DNA from: an uncultured Saprospiraceae bacterium
GTDB lineage: Bacteria > Bacteroidota > Bacteroidia > Chitinophagales > Saprospiraceae
Assembly: GCA_937981555.1 (NCBI GenBank)
Contig: CALJOK010000077.1
Location: 1 to 64,000 of the forward strand
Direction: 5' to 3'
Length of the DNA stretch: 64,000 nucleotides
Shown: positions 1-8,652 of the stretch, piece after piece
How the letters are laid out: each line of letters opens with the position of its first letter
Numbering within the stretch: the first letter of the stretch is position 1
Notes under the pieces: model-generated
The model's database searches: none
The model's input: the letters and a program-made list of their open reading frames with translations, nothing else
Told to the model about the DNA's origin: nothing
Program-made: the position numbers and the translations under genes

Positions 1-29
1 CGTAACTCGTTGATAATCAACTTGTTACG
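1..29. repeat. 29-bp interrupted palindrome at window edge
   Basis: CGTAAC, two bases, GTTGAT, one base, ATCAAC, two bases, GTTACG: a near-perfect inverted repeat. It may continue to the left of the window. It sits beside the accessory ATPase/Fic patch, so a recombination or terminator role is possible, but nothing in the sequence decides between these. Confidence 0.4.
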
Positions 30-40
30 CATTTTTATTT

Positions 41-130
41 TTAGTTGGTTAAACAATGGCTAAACATTTGAATTTTTTCTGCATTTTTCTTTCCAATACT
101 TTGTAGTTCAAGATAGAGAGGGACTACTAC
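41..130 (-). pseudogene. relic of a Fic-family gene C-terminal part
   Basis: Read on the minus strand, this stretch encodes SIGKKNAEKIQ before a stop at 41-43. It aligns with SIWRKNAEKLIS in the longer Fic remnant at 4240-4512, and the DNA around 68-127 is visibly similar to 4483-4540, sharing a run of about 15 identical bases. No start or catalytic region is present in the window. I infer a decayed second copy of the same Fic-type gene. The rest of 130-345 holds no gene I can support and contains an imperfect AT-rich hairpin around the repeated word AATCCGCTGAA/TTCAGCGGATT (about 247-291), possibly a terminator or regulatory hairpin. Confidence 0.4.
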
Positions 131-345
131 TATCTGAGTAGCATTTTAATGTATGTTATATCACGAATTTAAAAGTCGGTTTTAGCATAAAATATTATCA
201 TTTCTGATTGGTTTAAATTTTAAAAATATACTCTTTAGATGATGGATAATCCGCTGAAAGTATCTATTTTTACATAGATTCAGCGGATTAGGTAGTTTAT
301 AATGTGCTGAATGTGTGTTTTTATTTATACTTAAAGCTAGATATA

Positions 346-1794
346 ATGAAGTCATTTGTAATTGGACGAGAACAACAAATCAAAGAAATGAAGCGAGCCT
401 TAGCATCTGAGAAGCCAGAAATGGTTGCTTTGATAGGAAGAAGAAGGATTGGGAAAACCTACCTCATCAGACAAGTTTATAAGGATAAAATTGTATTTGA
501 GTTGACAGGACTTCAATACGGTACGAAAGCAGAACAACTTCAAAATTTTTCATTAAGCCTTAGCAGATATTTTCCTGATTATCCTCATCAAAAAATTCCG
601 ACGAATTGGTTAGAAGCATTTCATTCATTAACTCAAGCCATATCATCGCTTAAGCGAAAAGAAAAAGTCGTTGTCTTTTTAGATGAACTTCCTTGGATGG
701 GAACCAAGCGTTCTGGCTTTATTAAAGGGCTTGGTTATTTTTGGAATAGTTGGGCATCTAATGAGAATATCTTATTAGCTATTTGTGGGTCAGCAGCCTC
801 ATGGATGATTGATAAAGTTATTAATGATAAAGGAGGTCTTCATAATCGAGTGACTAGACTATTATTTCTTCCTCCATTTACTTTAGCTGAAACAGAAGCA
901 TATTGTAAGGCGAAGAATATTAAGTTGAGCAGGTATCAGATTTTACAAATCTACATGACGATGGGAGGAATTCCAATGTATCTTGACCAATTACAACCTG
1001 GACTTTCTGCCATTCAAAATATTCAAAATATTTGCTTCTCTTCGACTGGATATTTGAGAAATGAATATGAACGATTGTTTGCTTCTCTTTTTGATAATTA
1101 TGAAAATCATATGGAAATAATAGAAGCTTTAGCAAAAAAGAGAAAAGGTCTAACTAGGCAAGAAATAATAGAAGCTACCTCATTTAAGGATGGAGGAATG
1201 CTTTCAAAGTTATTAGGAGAGTTGGAACAATCTGGGTTTGTAAATGTGTATGGAGGATATGGTAAAAAGGTAAAGGAAAGTTTATATCGTTTGATTGACT
1301 TTTATTCGCTCTTTTATTTGACATTCATTGTAAAATTAGGAAAAGGAAGTCAAATAGATTTTACGAAACTAAGTGACTTGCCTAAGTGGAAAGGTTGGAG
1401 TGGTTATACTTTTGAGAATGTTTGTTTCTTACATATCGATGCGATTAGAAAAGCTTTAGGAATTGCGGGAGTTGCTTCTTCTATTTCATCGTTTGTTGCA
1501 AAACCTAAAGATGGATTATCTGGAACTCAAATAGATTTATTGATTGACCGAAGCGACCAATCTATCAATGTATGTGAAATCAAGCATAGTATTTCTGATT
1601 ATATGGTTACCAAGAAGGATGTAGAAAACATCCAAAATAAAAAACGAGTTTTTAGTTATCATACTAAAACAAAGAAACATCTTTTTACCACCTTAATTAC
1701 TACTATGGGAGTTATTGAAAATTCAAATCGTATCAATTATATAGACCAAGTGGTTACATTGGAGGATTTATTTCAAGGAATTTCAAATCGGTAG
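346..1794 (+). CDS. AAA-type ATPase with C-terminal PD-(D/E)XK-like domain (copy A)
   Basis: 482-residue protein of the ATPase_2/DUF234 type. The N-terminal third carries a P-loop (GRRRIGKT, about residues 30-37) and a Walker B segment (VVFLDELPWM). The middle has winged-helix character. The C-terminal part has GTQIDLLIDR followed by CEIKHS, a D...ExK arrangement typical of the PD-(D/E)XK nuclease fold found in this family. I chose the ATG at 346 (MKSFVIGREQQ) rather than an upstream GTG because the paralogue at 4550-5974 starts at the equivalent point (MIGRKQE). These ATPases are common multi-copy accessory genes in Bacteroidota; their substrate is unknown. The next gene starts three bases after the stop, so the two are probably co-transcribed. 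Confidence 0.8.
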   Translation: MKSFVIGREQQIKEMKRALASEKPEMVALIGRRRIGKTYLIRQVYKDKIVFELTGLQYGTKAEQLQNFSLSLSRYFPDYPHQKIPTNWLEAFHSLTQAISSLKRKEKVVVFLDELPWMGTKRSGFIKGLGYFWNSWASNENILLAICGSAASWMIDKVINDKGGLHNRVTRLLFLPPFTLAETEAYCKAKNIKLSRYQILQIYMTMGGIPMYLDQLQPGLSAIQNIQNICFSSTGYLRNEYERLFASLFDNYENHMEIIEALAKKRKGLTRQEIIEATSFKDGGMLSKLLGELEQSGFVNVYGGYGKKVKESLYRLIDFYSLFYLTFIVKLGKGSQIDFTKLSDLPKWKGWSGYTFENVCFLHIDAIRKALGIAGVASSISSFVAKPKDGLSGTQIDLLIDRSDQSINVCEIKHSISDYMVTKKDVENIQNKKRVFSYHTKTKKHLFTTLITTMGVIENSNRINYIDQVVTLEDLFQGISNR

Positions 1795-1797
1795 AAA

Positions 1798-2532
1798 ATG
1801 AAAAAAATAGACTTAATAGGAGTATGGTATATCCAAGAAATGGAGATGTGGGATGAAGATTACTTCAATATGGAAGTCCAAGCTCACGTAACTATTAATG
1901 ATGATAGAAGTGGTTCGTTTCAGTTTGGATTAGTAAGCGGATATTTTCAAGGTGAAATGCATGATTATCCAGAGATAGGTGAACGAATGGAATTTACTTG
2001 GGAAGGTAATGATGAGAATGATGAGGCATTTGGATTTGGGTGGGTGAAAAGAAATTCTATTATCGGTATCGAAGGAGAAATTAGATTTCATGGAGGGGAT
2101 AATTCAAAATTTATGGCAACTAAAAAAGAGCTTAACGCAAGCCTCCAAGTTTATGATATTAAAAATAGAGATGATAGAATTGCTGCAATTATTCAAGAAA
2201 AATCCTTAGTCGTCAATCCTATTACGCTAAAAAAATACTTAGATTTTTTAAAAGAAAATGTTCGGCTCCCCATCCAAATAACAGGAATTGATAGTGATTT
2301 TACCTATTCAGATTATAAAGACAAAACACCACTTGGTGATGATAAATTTGAAATCATTGAGTTTGAAACTGATGTTGAAAATTGTTCTAATCTATTTGTG
2401 AAGGTGAAACGATTAAATCCAGAGGGAGGTATATTTTCACTTCAATTATATGAGTTCAAAACGACTAATACTAAAACCATTGAACATCAAATTCTAAAAG
2501 ATTATTCCATTTGGATTGATGAAAACTTATAA
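1798..2532 (+). CDS. conserved hypothetical protein, two-domain
   Basis: 244 residues with no signal peptide. The N-terminal half (GVWYIQEMEMWDEDYFNMEV, then FQFGLVSGYFQGE and FTWEGNDENDEAFGFGW) matches a small acidic beta-rich domain seen as a hypothetical protein in many bacteria. The C-terminal half (about 135-244) is separate and resembles calcium-binding CcbP-like domains only weakly. It starts three bases after ATPase copy A, so it is probably in that operon. Its stop overlaps the convergent SWIM-protein stop by six bases. A diverged copy of its last 94 bases lies at 6112-6206, showing local duplication. Function unknown. Confidence 0.6.
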   Translation: MKKIDLIGVWYIQEMEMWDEDYFNMEVQAHVTINDDRSGSFQFGLVSGYFQGEMHDYPEIGERMEFTWEGNDENDEAFGFGWVKRNSIIGIEGEIRFHGGDNSKFMATKKELNASLQVYDIKNRDDRIAAIIQEKSLVVNPITLKKYLDFLKENVRLPIQITGIDSDFTYSDYKDKTPLGDDKFEIIEFETDVENCSNLFVKVKRLNPEGGIFSLQLYEFKTTNTKTIEHQILKDYSIWIDENL

Positions 2533-4212
2533 CACTCGTCTCAGTTCATCCATCATCGCAGGACGTTTAAGATACTCCATTCGGAATTTTTGTAACAATT
2601 CAATTACAACTTCTCGCCCACCTTTGATTTTTAAAAGTCCTATTAATTTATCTGCTACTTGACCGTAATGAGAACGATTGTTAGAACGACTCGCTTCATG
2701 GATTAGCATAGGTTTATAGAGGGCAAGCATTTCTTCTGGAAATTTTTTATGAAGATGAAATCCATATCGTTCTAGGATTTGTGAAGCAACTTTATCGGTG
2801 TGAAATAAATTCAAGAGTCGTTCCCACAATCGTTCTTCTACATAAATCTCAGCAAGTGTATGTACATTGTTATGATTTGGCATTTTACTCTTTCCTAGTA
2901 TTTGTAAAATGATATTTTCACGCTCTTCAAACCATTCCGTCAGATCAAAAGTATTTTTGAGTTGAAGTAGATAATCCATACTTCGATAGTTGTTAAAAAA
3001 AGCTTCCCGAAGTAATCTTCTTTCTTCTTCCACATTTTTTTCTAAGCGGCTGATTTTGATGAGTACATTTTTCCATTGGGTGACGGTTCCTGGGTGACCT
3101 TTTTCCTCTGCCACTTTGATGCCATCTGCGATGAGTTGTTTGGCAGATTCATAGTCTTCTTTTTCAAAAAGCATTTCCAACCTCATTCGACGAATTTGAG
3201 AAAAATGAAGGTACTGATTAATTAATTTTTCAGCTTCTTCTTCGTTTCCGATTCGTTGAGCAATGTCGATTAAAATACTAATATAATGTGCTTGACTATA
3301 TTCGATGTAATTACCTTCTAGGTTATTAAAAGTTTTTTGTACTACTTTTTGAATCCGTTTTAATTTTGCGATTTCTAAATCTTGTGCTAAGAGTGTTGAG
3401 AGTAAATTATCTTTAAGATCAAAATCCGTTTTATCTTTTTCAAAAGCATGAAGCATGAATTCAAAAATTTGGTCTTTGAAGATAGGTGGTATGACAGGAG
3501 ACTCCAATAAACTTTCTAAAATGTTCAAAGCATAATGACAACTGCCTTGAAGTGCACCACTAGAATCATCGACTGTAAGTAATAAGTTAGGTACTTTTAA
3601 CAATACAGCTGCACAAATATCAAGGGCATCCAAGTAGTTCTTTTTTTGAATGGCTACCTCGGCTTGAGACAATAGTTTATCAAAAGCATTACTTAACTTT
3701 TTCCCTTCTCGATATTCGATGTATCCATATTTCCCACCAGAATTTTTAATTAGATTGTCAACTACTTTATTGTAACGGTCTTTATCTCCAGCATCTAAAA
3801 GATGAATAAATTCAGAGAGGAGCTTTTGTTTAAGGTCTTTATGATAACGAAGATTTTTTTTGAAAAAACCTAAGAGGTCTTCCGGTTTAGCATTTTTAAA
3901 AATTTCATCAACTTGGTTCTTTGCCTTTTTTGGTTTGGAAGTTTTTGATTTGGAACTTTCAGCTTGAATGGCGTAAAGAACAGCGACGACATGTTTGCAA
4001 ATCGGACCTCTATCGTAAGGGCAATCACAATCCCATTCTTTGATAGAGCGAATGCCTTTAATAGCCACTTCGTAAATCTCTGAGCCATGAACATTAGCTA
4101 ACCAATGACCATCTTCTTTGGTTAAATCTTCGACAGCTCCAGCATCGAAATAACTTTTCCCACGAGTTAAAATAGTTTCGGAAATATGTTGTTTAAAATC
4201 TTTGTAATTCAT
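2527..4212 (-). CDS. SWIM zinc-finger domain protein
   Basis: 561 residues. The SWIM motif is near the N-terminus (about residues 60-75): CDCPYDRGPICKH, the CxC...CxH zinc ligand set that usually mediates DNA or protein binding. After a basic linker rich in K and S (about 88-100) the remaining 450 residues are helical repeats, similar to the alpha-solenoid half of bacterial SWIM proteins that accompany SNF2-type helicases. No helicase partner is visible nearby. The gene is convergent with 1798-2532. The role is inferred only from the domain. Confidence 0.75.
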   Translation of the reverse strand: MNYKDFKQHISETILTRGKSYFDAGAVEDLTKEDGHWLANVHGSEIYEVAIKGIRSIKEWDCDCPYDRGPICKHVVAVLYAIQAESSKSKTSKPKKAKNQVDEIFKNAKPEDLLGFFKKNLRYHKDLKQKLLSEFIHLLDAGDKDRYNKVVDNLIKNSGGKYGYIEYREGKKLSNAFDKLLSQAEVAIQKKNYLDALDICAAVLLKVPNLLLTVDDSSGALQGSCHYALNILESLLESPVIPPIFKDQIFEFMLHAFEKDKTDFDLKDNLLSTLLAQDLEIAKLKRIQKVVQKTFNNLEGNYIEYSQAHYISILIDIAQRIGNEEEAEKLINQYLHFSQIRRMRLEMLFEKEDYESAKQLIADGIKVAEEKGHPGTVTQWKNVLIKISRLEKNVEEERRLLREAFFNNYRSMDYLLQLKNTFDLTEWFEERENIILQILGKSKMPNHNNVHTLAEIYVEERLWERLLNLFHTDKVASQILERYGFHLHKKFPEEMLALYKPMLIHEASRSNNRSHYGQVADKLIGLLKIKGGREVVIELLQKFRMEYLKRPAMMDELRRVL

Positions 4213-4239
4213 ATCAATTGTATGTTTGCTTTTGAAAAA

Positions 4240-4512
4240 CTACAAAATTTCATTCTTCTCAAACAGTTCAATATAATCTACAAACGTAAAAACATGAGTT
4301 CTACCACGTACTGTCTTTTCTTTCAAAATTTTTGAACTTACAAAATCTTTGATAATTGAATGAGCCGTAGGTGAACTAACTTCTAAAACTTGTTCTACAT
4401 CTTTTGCAGTAATAACTGGTTGAGAAAAAAGAAAATCTAAAAGCTTTTGAGCATTTGTTTTTTTTCTTCCGAAAGCTGAAATCAGTTTTTCTGCATTTTT
4501 CCTCCAAATACT
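4240..4512 (-). pseudogene. truncated Fic-family protein, C-terminal winged-helix remnant
   Basis: An open frame without a start codon runs from a stop at 4513-4515 down to TAG at 4240-4242. It encodes AEKLISAFGRKKTNAQKLLD, then PVITAKDVEQVLEVSSPTAH, and ends in RGRTHVFTFVDYIELFEKNE. This is the wing-helix tail and the VF.(Y/F)..Y(I/L).L ending typical of Fic (filamentation induced by cAMP) AMPylases. The catalytic HPFxxGNGR region is absent, so the copy is dead. It lies between the SWIM gene and ATPase copy B; a second relic sits beside ATPase copy A (41-130). I infer that insertion or rearrangement destroyed a Fic gene here. Confidence 0.65.
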
Positions 4513-4549
4513 TCATGGTTCAATGAAGGGTAGGACTATGGTTTTCACT

Positions 4550-5974
4550 TTACTCATTTATCATATCTTCTAGCATTACTTCTGCATCAACAATTTCGGA
4601 AGCGTACATATTCTCTGCTATTCCATGATTAGTAATAAACGTTAGAAAAACCTGCTTTTTGGTTTTTGTAAAGTCAATGAACCTTTGACGTTTTTGGATT
4701 AATTCATTGTAATATTTTTTATCAATAGAAAACTCTCCTGCGTGAAATTTAATTTCACAAAGATTAATGCTCTCATCCTTTCGGTCAATAATCAGGTCAA
4801 TCTGAAAACCATCTTTTTTAGATGTTCCAGCAATTCGGAGACTTGAAATTTCAGTATAGACCATACCAATGCCTAATGCTTTTTTAATAAGGTCAATATG
4901 CTTATGGCAAAGAGATTCAAAAGCATAGCCCGCCCAAATTTTGTAGGGCTGCCCTGACGATAATTGTTGCCACATTCCTGAGGTATATTTTTTATTTGGC
5001 TTAATGAAGCGATGATAGAAAATAGAATACTCATCTATCAGACGAAAAAATGTTCCTCTCCTTTTTTTACCAAAAGGAACGGCCTCAATAATAAAATCAG
5101 AAATGATTAATTCTTGAACGGCTCGTTGATAGCTACCTGAATTTGTTAATCCAGCTTTTTTTAAAATTTCAGCATGGGTAGCGCCATTGGGATAGTCTGC
5201 CAAAGCTGCAACAATAGCTTGGTGGATTTCTGCATTATTGAACAGCGCTTGGTAGAGATTATTATATTCATTTCGCAAAAGTCCAGTTGGGGAAAAACAA
5301 ATTCGCTCGATGGCGACTGCAAAGCTTTCTCCTTTTCGAAGGTTCTCTAAGTAAAAAGGAATGCCTCCAAGAGTCATATATATTTTAGCAGTCTCTTGAA
5401 AAGAATAACGAAGTCCTTTACTTTTTAAAAAAGCATAAGTTTCAGATATGGAGAATGGATAAAGGTGGATGATTTCTGTTACCCGATTATGTAAACCACC
5501 GGGGTCATTAATAATTTTTTTAGTAATCCAAGAAGTAGCAGAACCGCAAATGACCAAGATGAAATGAGGTTGTTTAGAAAGATAGTCATTCCAAAAATGT
5601 GCTAACATTTGAACAAAACCAGAACGTGCAGTAGCAACCCAAGGAAGTTCATCAATAAAAATAACTTGCTTTTTCTTTTTGGAAAGCGTCTTTAAGTAAT
5701 TCTTCAATTGAAGAAAAGCAGTCTGCCAATTTTTTGGAGATTCCGGATGGAGTGTGCTGTTATATTCTGAAAGTTTGATACCAAAATTTACTAATTGAGT
5801 TGGAGTATTTCCATTTTGGATACCTGTCATACTGAAACAATAATGCTCTTGTAACAAGGTATCTACAAGAAAAGTCTTTCCCACTCTTCTTCGTCCTGTT
5901 ACGGCTAAAAATTCAGAACGTGTCGAAGTTAAGAGTAAGTTTATTTTTTTGATTTCCTGTTTTCTACCAATCAT
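4550..5974 (-). CDS. AAA-type ATPase with C-terminal PD-(D/E)XK-like domain (copy B)
   Basis: 474 residues, clearly paralogous to the protein at 346-1794 over its whole length. It has the P-loop GRRRVGKT (about 18-25), Walker B VIFIDELPW, a shared middle segment (MTLGGIPFYLENL versus MTMGGIPMYLDQL) and the nuclease-like FQIDLIIDRKD...CEIKFH. The start MIGRKQEIKK is the family's usual one. It faces copy A with the SWIM gene between them. Substrate and biological role are unknown; a defence or genome-maintenance role is possible but unsupported. Confidence 0.8.
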   Translation of the reverse strand: MIGRKQEIKKINLLLTSTRSEFLAVTGRRRVGKTFLVDTLLQEHYCFSMTGIQNGNTPTQLVNFGIKLSEYNSTLHPESPKNWQTAFLQLKNYLKTLSKKKKQVIFIDELPWVATARSGFVQMLAHFWNDYLSKQPHFILVICGSATSWITKKIINDPGGLHNRVTEIIHLYPFSISETYAFLKSKGLRYSFQETAKIYMTLGGIPFYLENLRKGESFAVAIERICFSPTGLLRNEYNNLYQALFNNAEIHQAIVAALADYPNGATHAEILKKAGLTNSGSYQRAVQELIISDFIIEAVPFGKKRRGTFFRLIDEYSIFYHRFIKPNKKYTSGMWQQLSSGQPYKIWAGYAFESLCHKHIDLIKKALGIGMVYTEISSLRIAGTSKKDGFQIDLIIDRKDESINLCEIKFHAGEFSIDKKYYNELIQKRQRFIDFTKTKKQVFLTFITNHGIAENMYASEIVDAEVMLEDMINE

Positions 5975-6111
5975 GTGGAATTATTTACGCTTTAGATAAT
6001 ACCAAATATAAACTTATATTTGGTATTATCCGTGTTTTTTAAGCACTTATTACCAGATATAAAACACTAAATTAATTAGGTAATGTTACAAATGCGCACT
6101 TTGATATATGT

Positions 6112-6206
6112 CCTTTCAATTATATGAATTTAAAACAACCAACACGAAAACCATCGAACATCAAATGCTAAAAGATTATTCGATTTGGATAGATGAAAAT
6201 TTATAA
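6112..6206 (+). pseudogene. partial duplicate of the 3' end of the 1798-2532 gene
   Basis: This stretch repeats bases 2439-2532 at roughly 88 per cent identity by eye. It encodes LYEFKTTNTKTIEHQMLKDY and keeps the same TAA stop. Most changes are at third codon positions, so the copy was under selection before truncation or was acquired from a related genome. No upstream part of the gene survives. It lies in a 683-base gap (5975-6657) that otherwise holds AT-rich sequence with no gene I can support. Confidence 0.75.
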
Positions 6207-6657
6207 GACCCTACTTAATCAATCCGCATTACTTAACTCCATCGAAATAATTTTTCTCGTAATTGTGTCACGCCTGTTTTATGAAAGCGAAAGCACAATG
6301 AATCAGTCCTTCCAATATTAATATAATATCCGCAAGAAATTTGAATCAAGAGCAATTTAGAGCCTTTCTTTCCAAGTACATCGCTATTTATTGTTGGAAA
6401 TATTTATTGAGATTATAATCAATTTGCTTTGGGTACCTGAACTTTTAGGGGGAATGATTGGTCAAAACGTCAAGTGAAATTGACTTATTCTTTCTTATTT
6501 GGAAATTAAAGTATTAATTAGAATTGAGAATATTTCTCATTTTTAGACAGTATATTGAAAAATAATATCTGTAATCTGTTTATTATAAGTGACTTATGTT
6601 TTGGTTTAGATTTTATATTATGTTACGTAGAATCCAAATTTTAAAAATAATATTACC

Positions 6658-6924
6658 ATGAATACAATTCAACAAAATCCACTTCAATCTTCACATCTAA
6701 ATGAACCTGAGGTTCCAAGTTTGTTTTATTTTATTTTGGGAATAATTCTAGTCTTTGGGAGTGGCGTAACAGCCAACGGAGAGAATCTTAGAACTAATAA
6801 TTCAATTCCAGTTGAAGTTATGGTATATGAAAATCAAGAAAATTTTACCATTGATTTAGCCAATACTTCTAATCCTAAATTAGAAGATCGATTAATAGTA
6901 TTGTCAGGTGGGCTGAAGCATTAA
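6658..6924 (+). CDS. small hypothetical protein with one hydrophobic segment
   Basis: 88 residues starting MNTIQQNPLQSS. A single hydrophobic stretch (about 21-37, LFYFILGIILVFGSGV) could be an uncleaved membrane anchor or an inner part of a surface protein; the rest is polar. No family recognised. The ATG follows an AT-rich leader of the Bacteroidota type. The downstream gap (6925-7318) holds two hairpins and no gene. It may not be expressed. Confidence 0.4.
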   Translation: MNTIQQNPLQSSHLNEPEVPSLFYFILGIILVFGSGVTANGENLRTNNSIPVEVMVYENQENFTIDLANTSNPKLEDRLIVLSGGLKH

Positions 6925-7040
6925 GAATCTAGATTCTTTTAAATGGAGAAGACAATTTAAGCATTGGGATATGATTCATTAGAATGATAGAATATTGCCA
7001 ATAAATTATTTAATCATATTAACAGTTAACGAAAATTAAA

Positions 7041-7076
7041 GATATTATTCAATTGATAATTTAATTGAATAATATC
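7041..7076. repeat. perfect 14-bp inverted repeat
   Basis: GATATTATTCAATT at 7041-7054 and its exact complement AATTGAATAATATC at 7063-7076 enclose an 8-base loop. It is AT-rich and lacks a T-tract, so it is not a classical terminator, and it lies 25 bases before a good one. Confidence 0.6.
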
Positions 7077-7100
7077 TAAAGTTAGGCGTGTATTAGTTAA

Positions 7101-7132
7101 AACTGAGCTTATAGGAGCTCAGTTTTTTTTTT
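7101..7132 (+). terminator. intrinsic terminator
   Basis: Stem AACTGAGCT/AGCTCAGTT with a 6-base loop, followed by a run of about ten T. It is placed 180 bases after the small gene at 6658-6924. Confidence 0.85.
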
Positions 7133-7318
7133 GGTATAAAGTGAATTTTTTTATTAAAAATCCAAGATGACAAAAGAAAGGAATCTTCTCTCAAAATGAG
7201 AATTGATATAAAAATGAGACCATAGAATTAAATTAATAAATTGTAATTGTTTGATTATCAGTCTATTATGATTTGGTTTTGCTTTTGAATAGTGTGTATT
7301 ATACATAATAACATAATC

Positions 7319-8485
7319 ATGCAGAACTTAAAAAGAAAATTAGGAATCATTGGTACCGTAGGAGTACCCGCTAGATATGGTGGCTTTGAAACACTTGCAC
7401 ATCAACTAGTTGAAAACTTAAATCAGGACTATTCTATAACCGTTTATAATAGTACCAAACATTACAGTGCAAAAGAAAGAGTGAAAGAATGGAATGGCGC
7501 AAGAATAAAATATATCCCGCTTTCAGCAAATGGTTTTCAAAGTATTTTTTATGATATTATATCAATAATTCATGCAGTATTGTTCTGCGATGTTTTATTG
7601 ATTTTAGGTGTGTCAGGATGTTTATTTTTACCATTTGTGAAGTTGTTTTTTCCTTTCAAAAAAGTAATCGTTAATCTAGATGGCTTAGAGTGGAGACGAG
7701 CTAAATGGAACAAATATGCCAAAACATTTTTGCTCTGGAGTGAAAAAGTTGCGGTATGGTGTGCTGATGAAATTATTGCAGATAATGCTGCTATTCAAAA
7801 GTATGTTTTAGACCGATATGGGAAGGCAAGTAATTTAATTGAGTATGGTGCAGATCATAATCAAGGAGAAAAGATAAAGCCAGAAACTTTTGAGAAATTT
7901 CCATTTTTGAAAAATGAATATGCATTTAAAGTAGCTCGAATAGAGCCTGAAAATAATATTCACACTATTCTAAAAGCTTTTGCAAAGCAAGAAAACTTAC
8001 CATTGGTCTTAATTGGAAATTGGAAGAATAGTGATTATGGAAAATCACTTCAAGAAGAATTTGGTCAATTTAATCATATGCATTTGCTTGATCCAATCTA
8101 TGAGTCTAACTTATTAAATCAAATTCGATCTAACGCAAAGGTTTATATACATGGACATAGTGAAGGAGGAACAAATCCTTCTTTGGTAGAAGCGATGTAT
8201 TTAGGTTTGCCGATAATTTCATTTGATATAGTTTACAATAAAGTGACTACAGAAAACCAAGCAATTTATTTTGAAACTACTGATGAATTACTTCAATTGA
8301 TTAATAAAATCAATTCGTTGGATTTAGATAAAATTTCTAAAAATCTTCTTGAGGTTGCGAATAGAAGATACTTATGGTCTGTCATCTCTAATAAGTATAG
8401 TGACTTAGTGAAAGGAGCTTCAACGCTTGAAACTCCAACCTTTGATTTTGAATTACCTAGAAAATTGCAGCAAGCAATTAGTTAA
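7319..8485 (+). CDS. glycosyltransferase family 4, DUF1972 (rhamnosyltransferase-like)
   Basis: 388 residues, GT-B fold. The N-terminal acceptor domain matches DUF1972: KLGIIGTVGVPARYGGFETL, the glycine-rich start typical of putative rhamnosyltransferases. The C-terminal donor domain has HGHSEGGTNPSLVEAMYLG, with the E...E pair of family 4 retaining transferases. The ATG at 7319 is preferred over an upstream GTG at 7292 because it places the conserved GIIGT motif close to the N-terminus. It stands alone, with no sugar-nucleotide or polymerase genes nearby. It probably adds a sugar to a cell-surface polysaccharide on the cytoplasmic side. The acceptor is unknown. Confidence 0.85.
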   Translation: MQNLKRKLGIIGTVGVPARYGGFETLAHQLVENLNQDYSITVYNSTKHYSAKERVKEWNGARIKYIPLSANGFQSIFYDIISIIHAVLFCDVLLILGVSGCLFLPFVKLFFPFKKVIVNLDGLEWRRAKWNKYAKTFLLWSEKVAVWCADEIIADNAAIQKYVLDRYGKASNLIEYGADHNQGEKIKPETFEKFPFLKNEYAFKVARIEPENNIHTILKAFAKQENLPLVLIGNWKNSDYGKSLQEEFGQFNHMHLLDPIYESNLLNQIRSNAKVYIHGHSEGGTNPSLVEAMYLGLPIISFDIVYNKVTTENQAIYFETTDELLQLINKINSLDLDKISKNLLEVANRRYLWSVISNKYSDLVKGASTLETPTFDFELPRKLQQAIS

Positions 8486-8600
8486 GTAGTTGGAGTTTAG
8501 AGTAAACAGATATTTAAAGAGAGTTTTTTTCAATTAAGAGGAATCGAAATATTTATGATGCTTATCATTTTTGCAATAATAATTAAGTGTTCAACAAAAT

Positions 8601-8631
8601 CAACTAATTAACTTTTGGAGTTAATTAGTTG
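8601..8631. terminator. hairpin between convergent genes
   Basis: CAACTAATTAACT pairs perfectly with AGTTAATTAGTTG across a 5-base loop. T-tracts are short on both strands. It separates the glycosyltransferase from the hybrid kinase and probably ends both transcripts. Confidence 0.65.
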
Positions 8632-8652
8632 GTTTCGAAAAATACTTTATTC

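Noticed and set aside
4550-5974. Insertion sequence or transposase
   Set aside because: The paired ATPases have P-loop and nuclease-like motifs but no DDE or HUH transposase features, and I see no terminal inverted repeats or target duplications.
8556-8567. TGATGCTTATCA as a further regulon box
   Set aside because: It lies between convergent genes with no second box and no TAnnTTTG element at the right distance on either strand; chance is enough to explain it.
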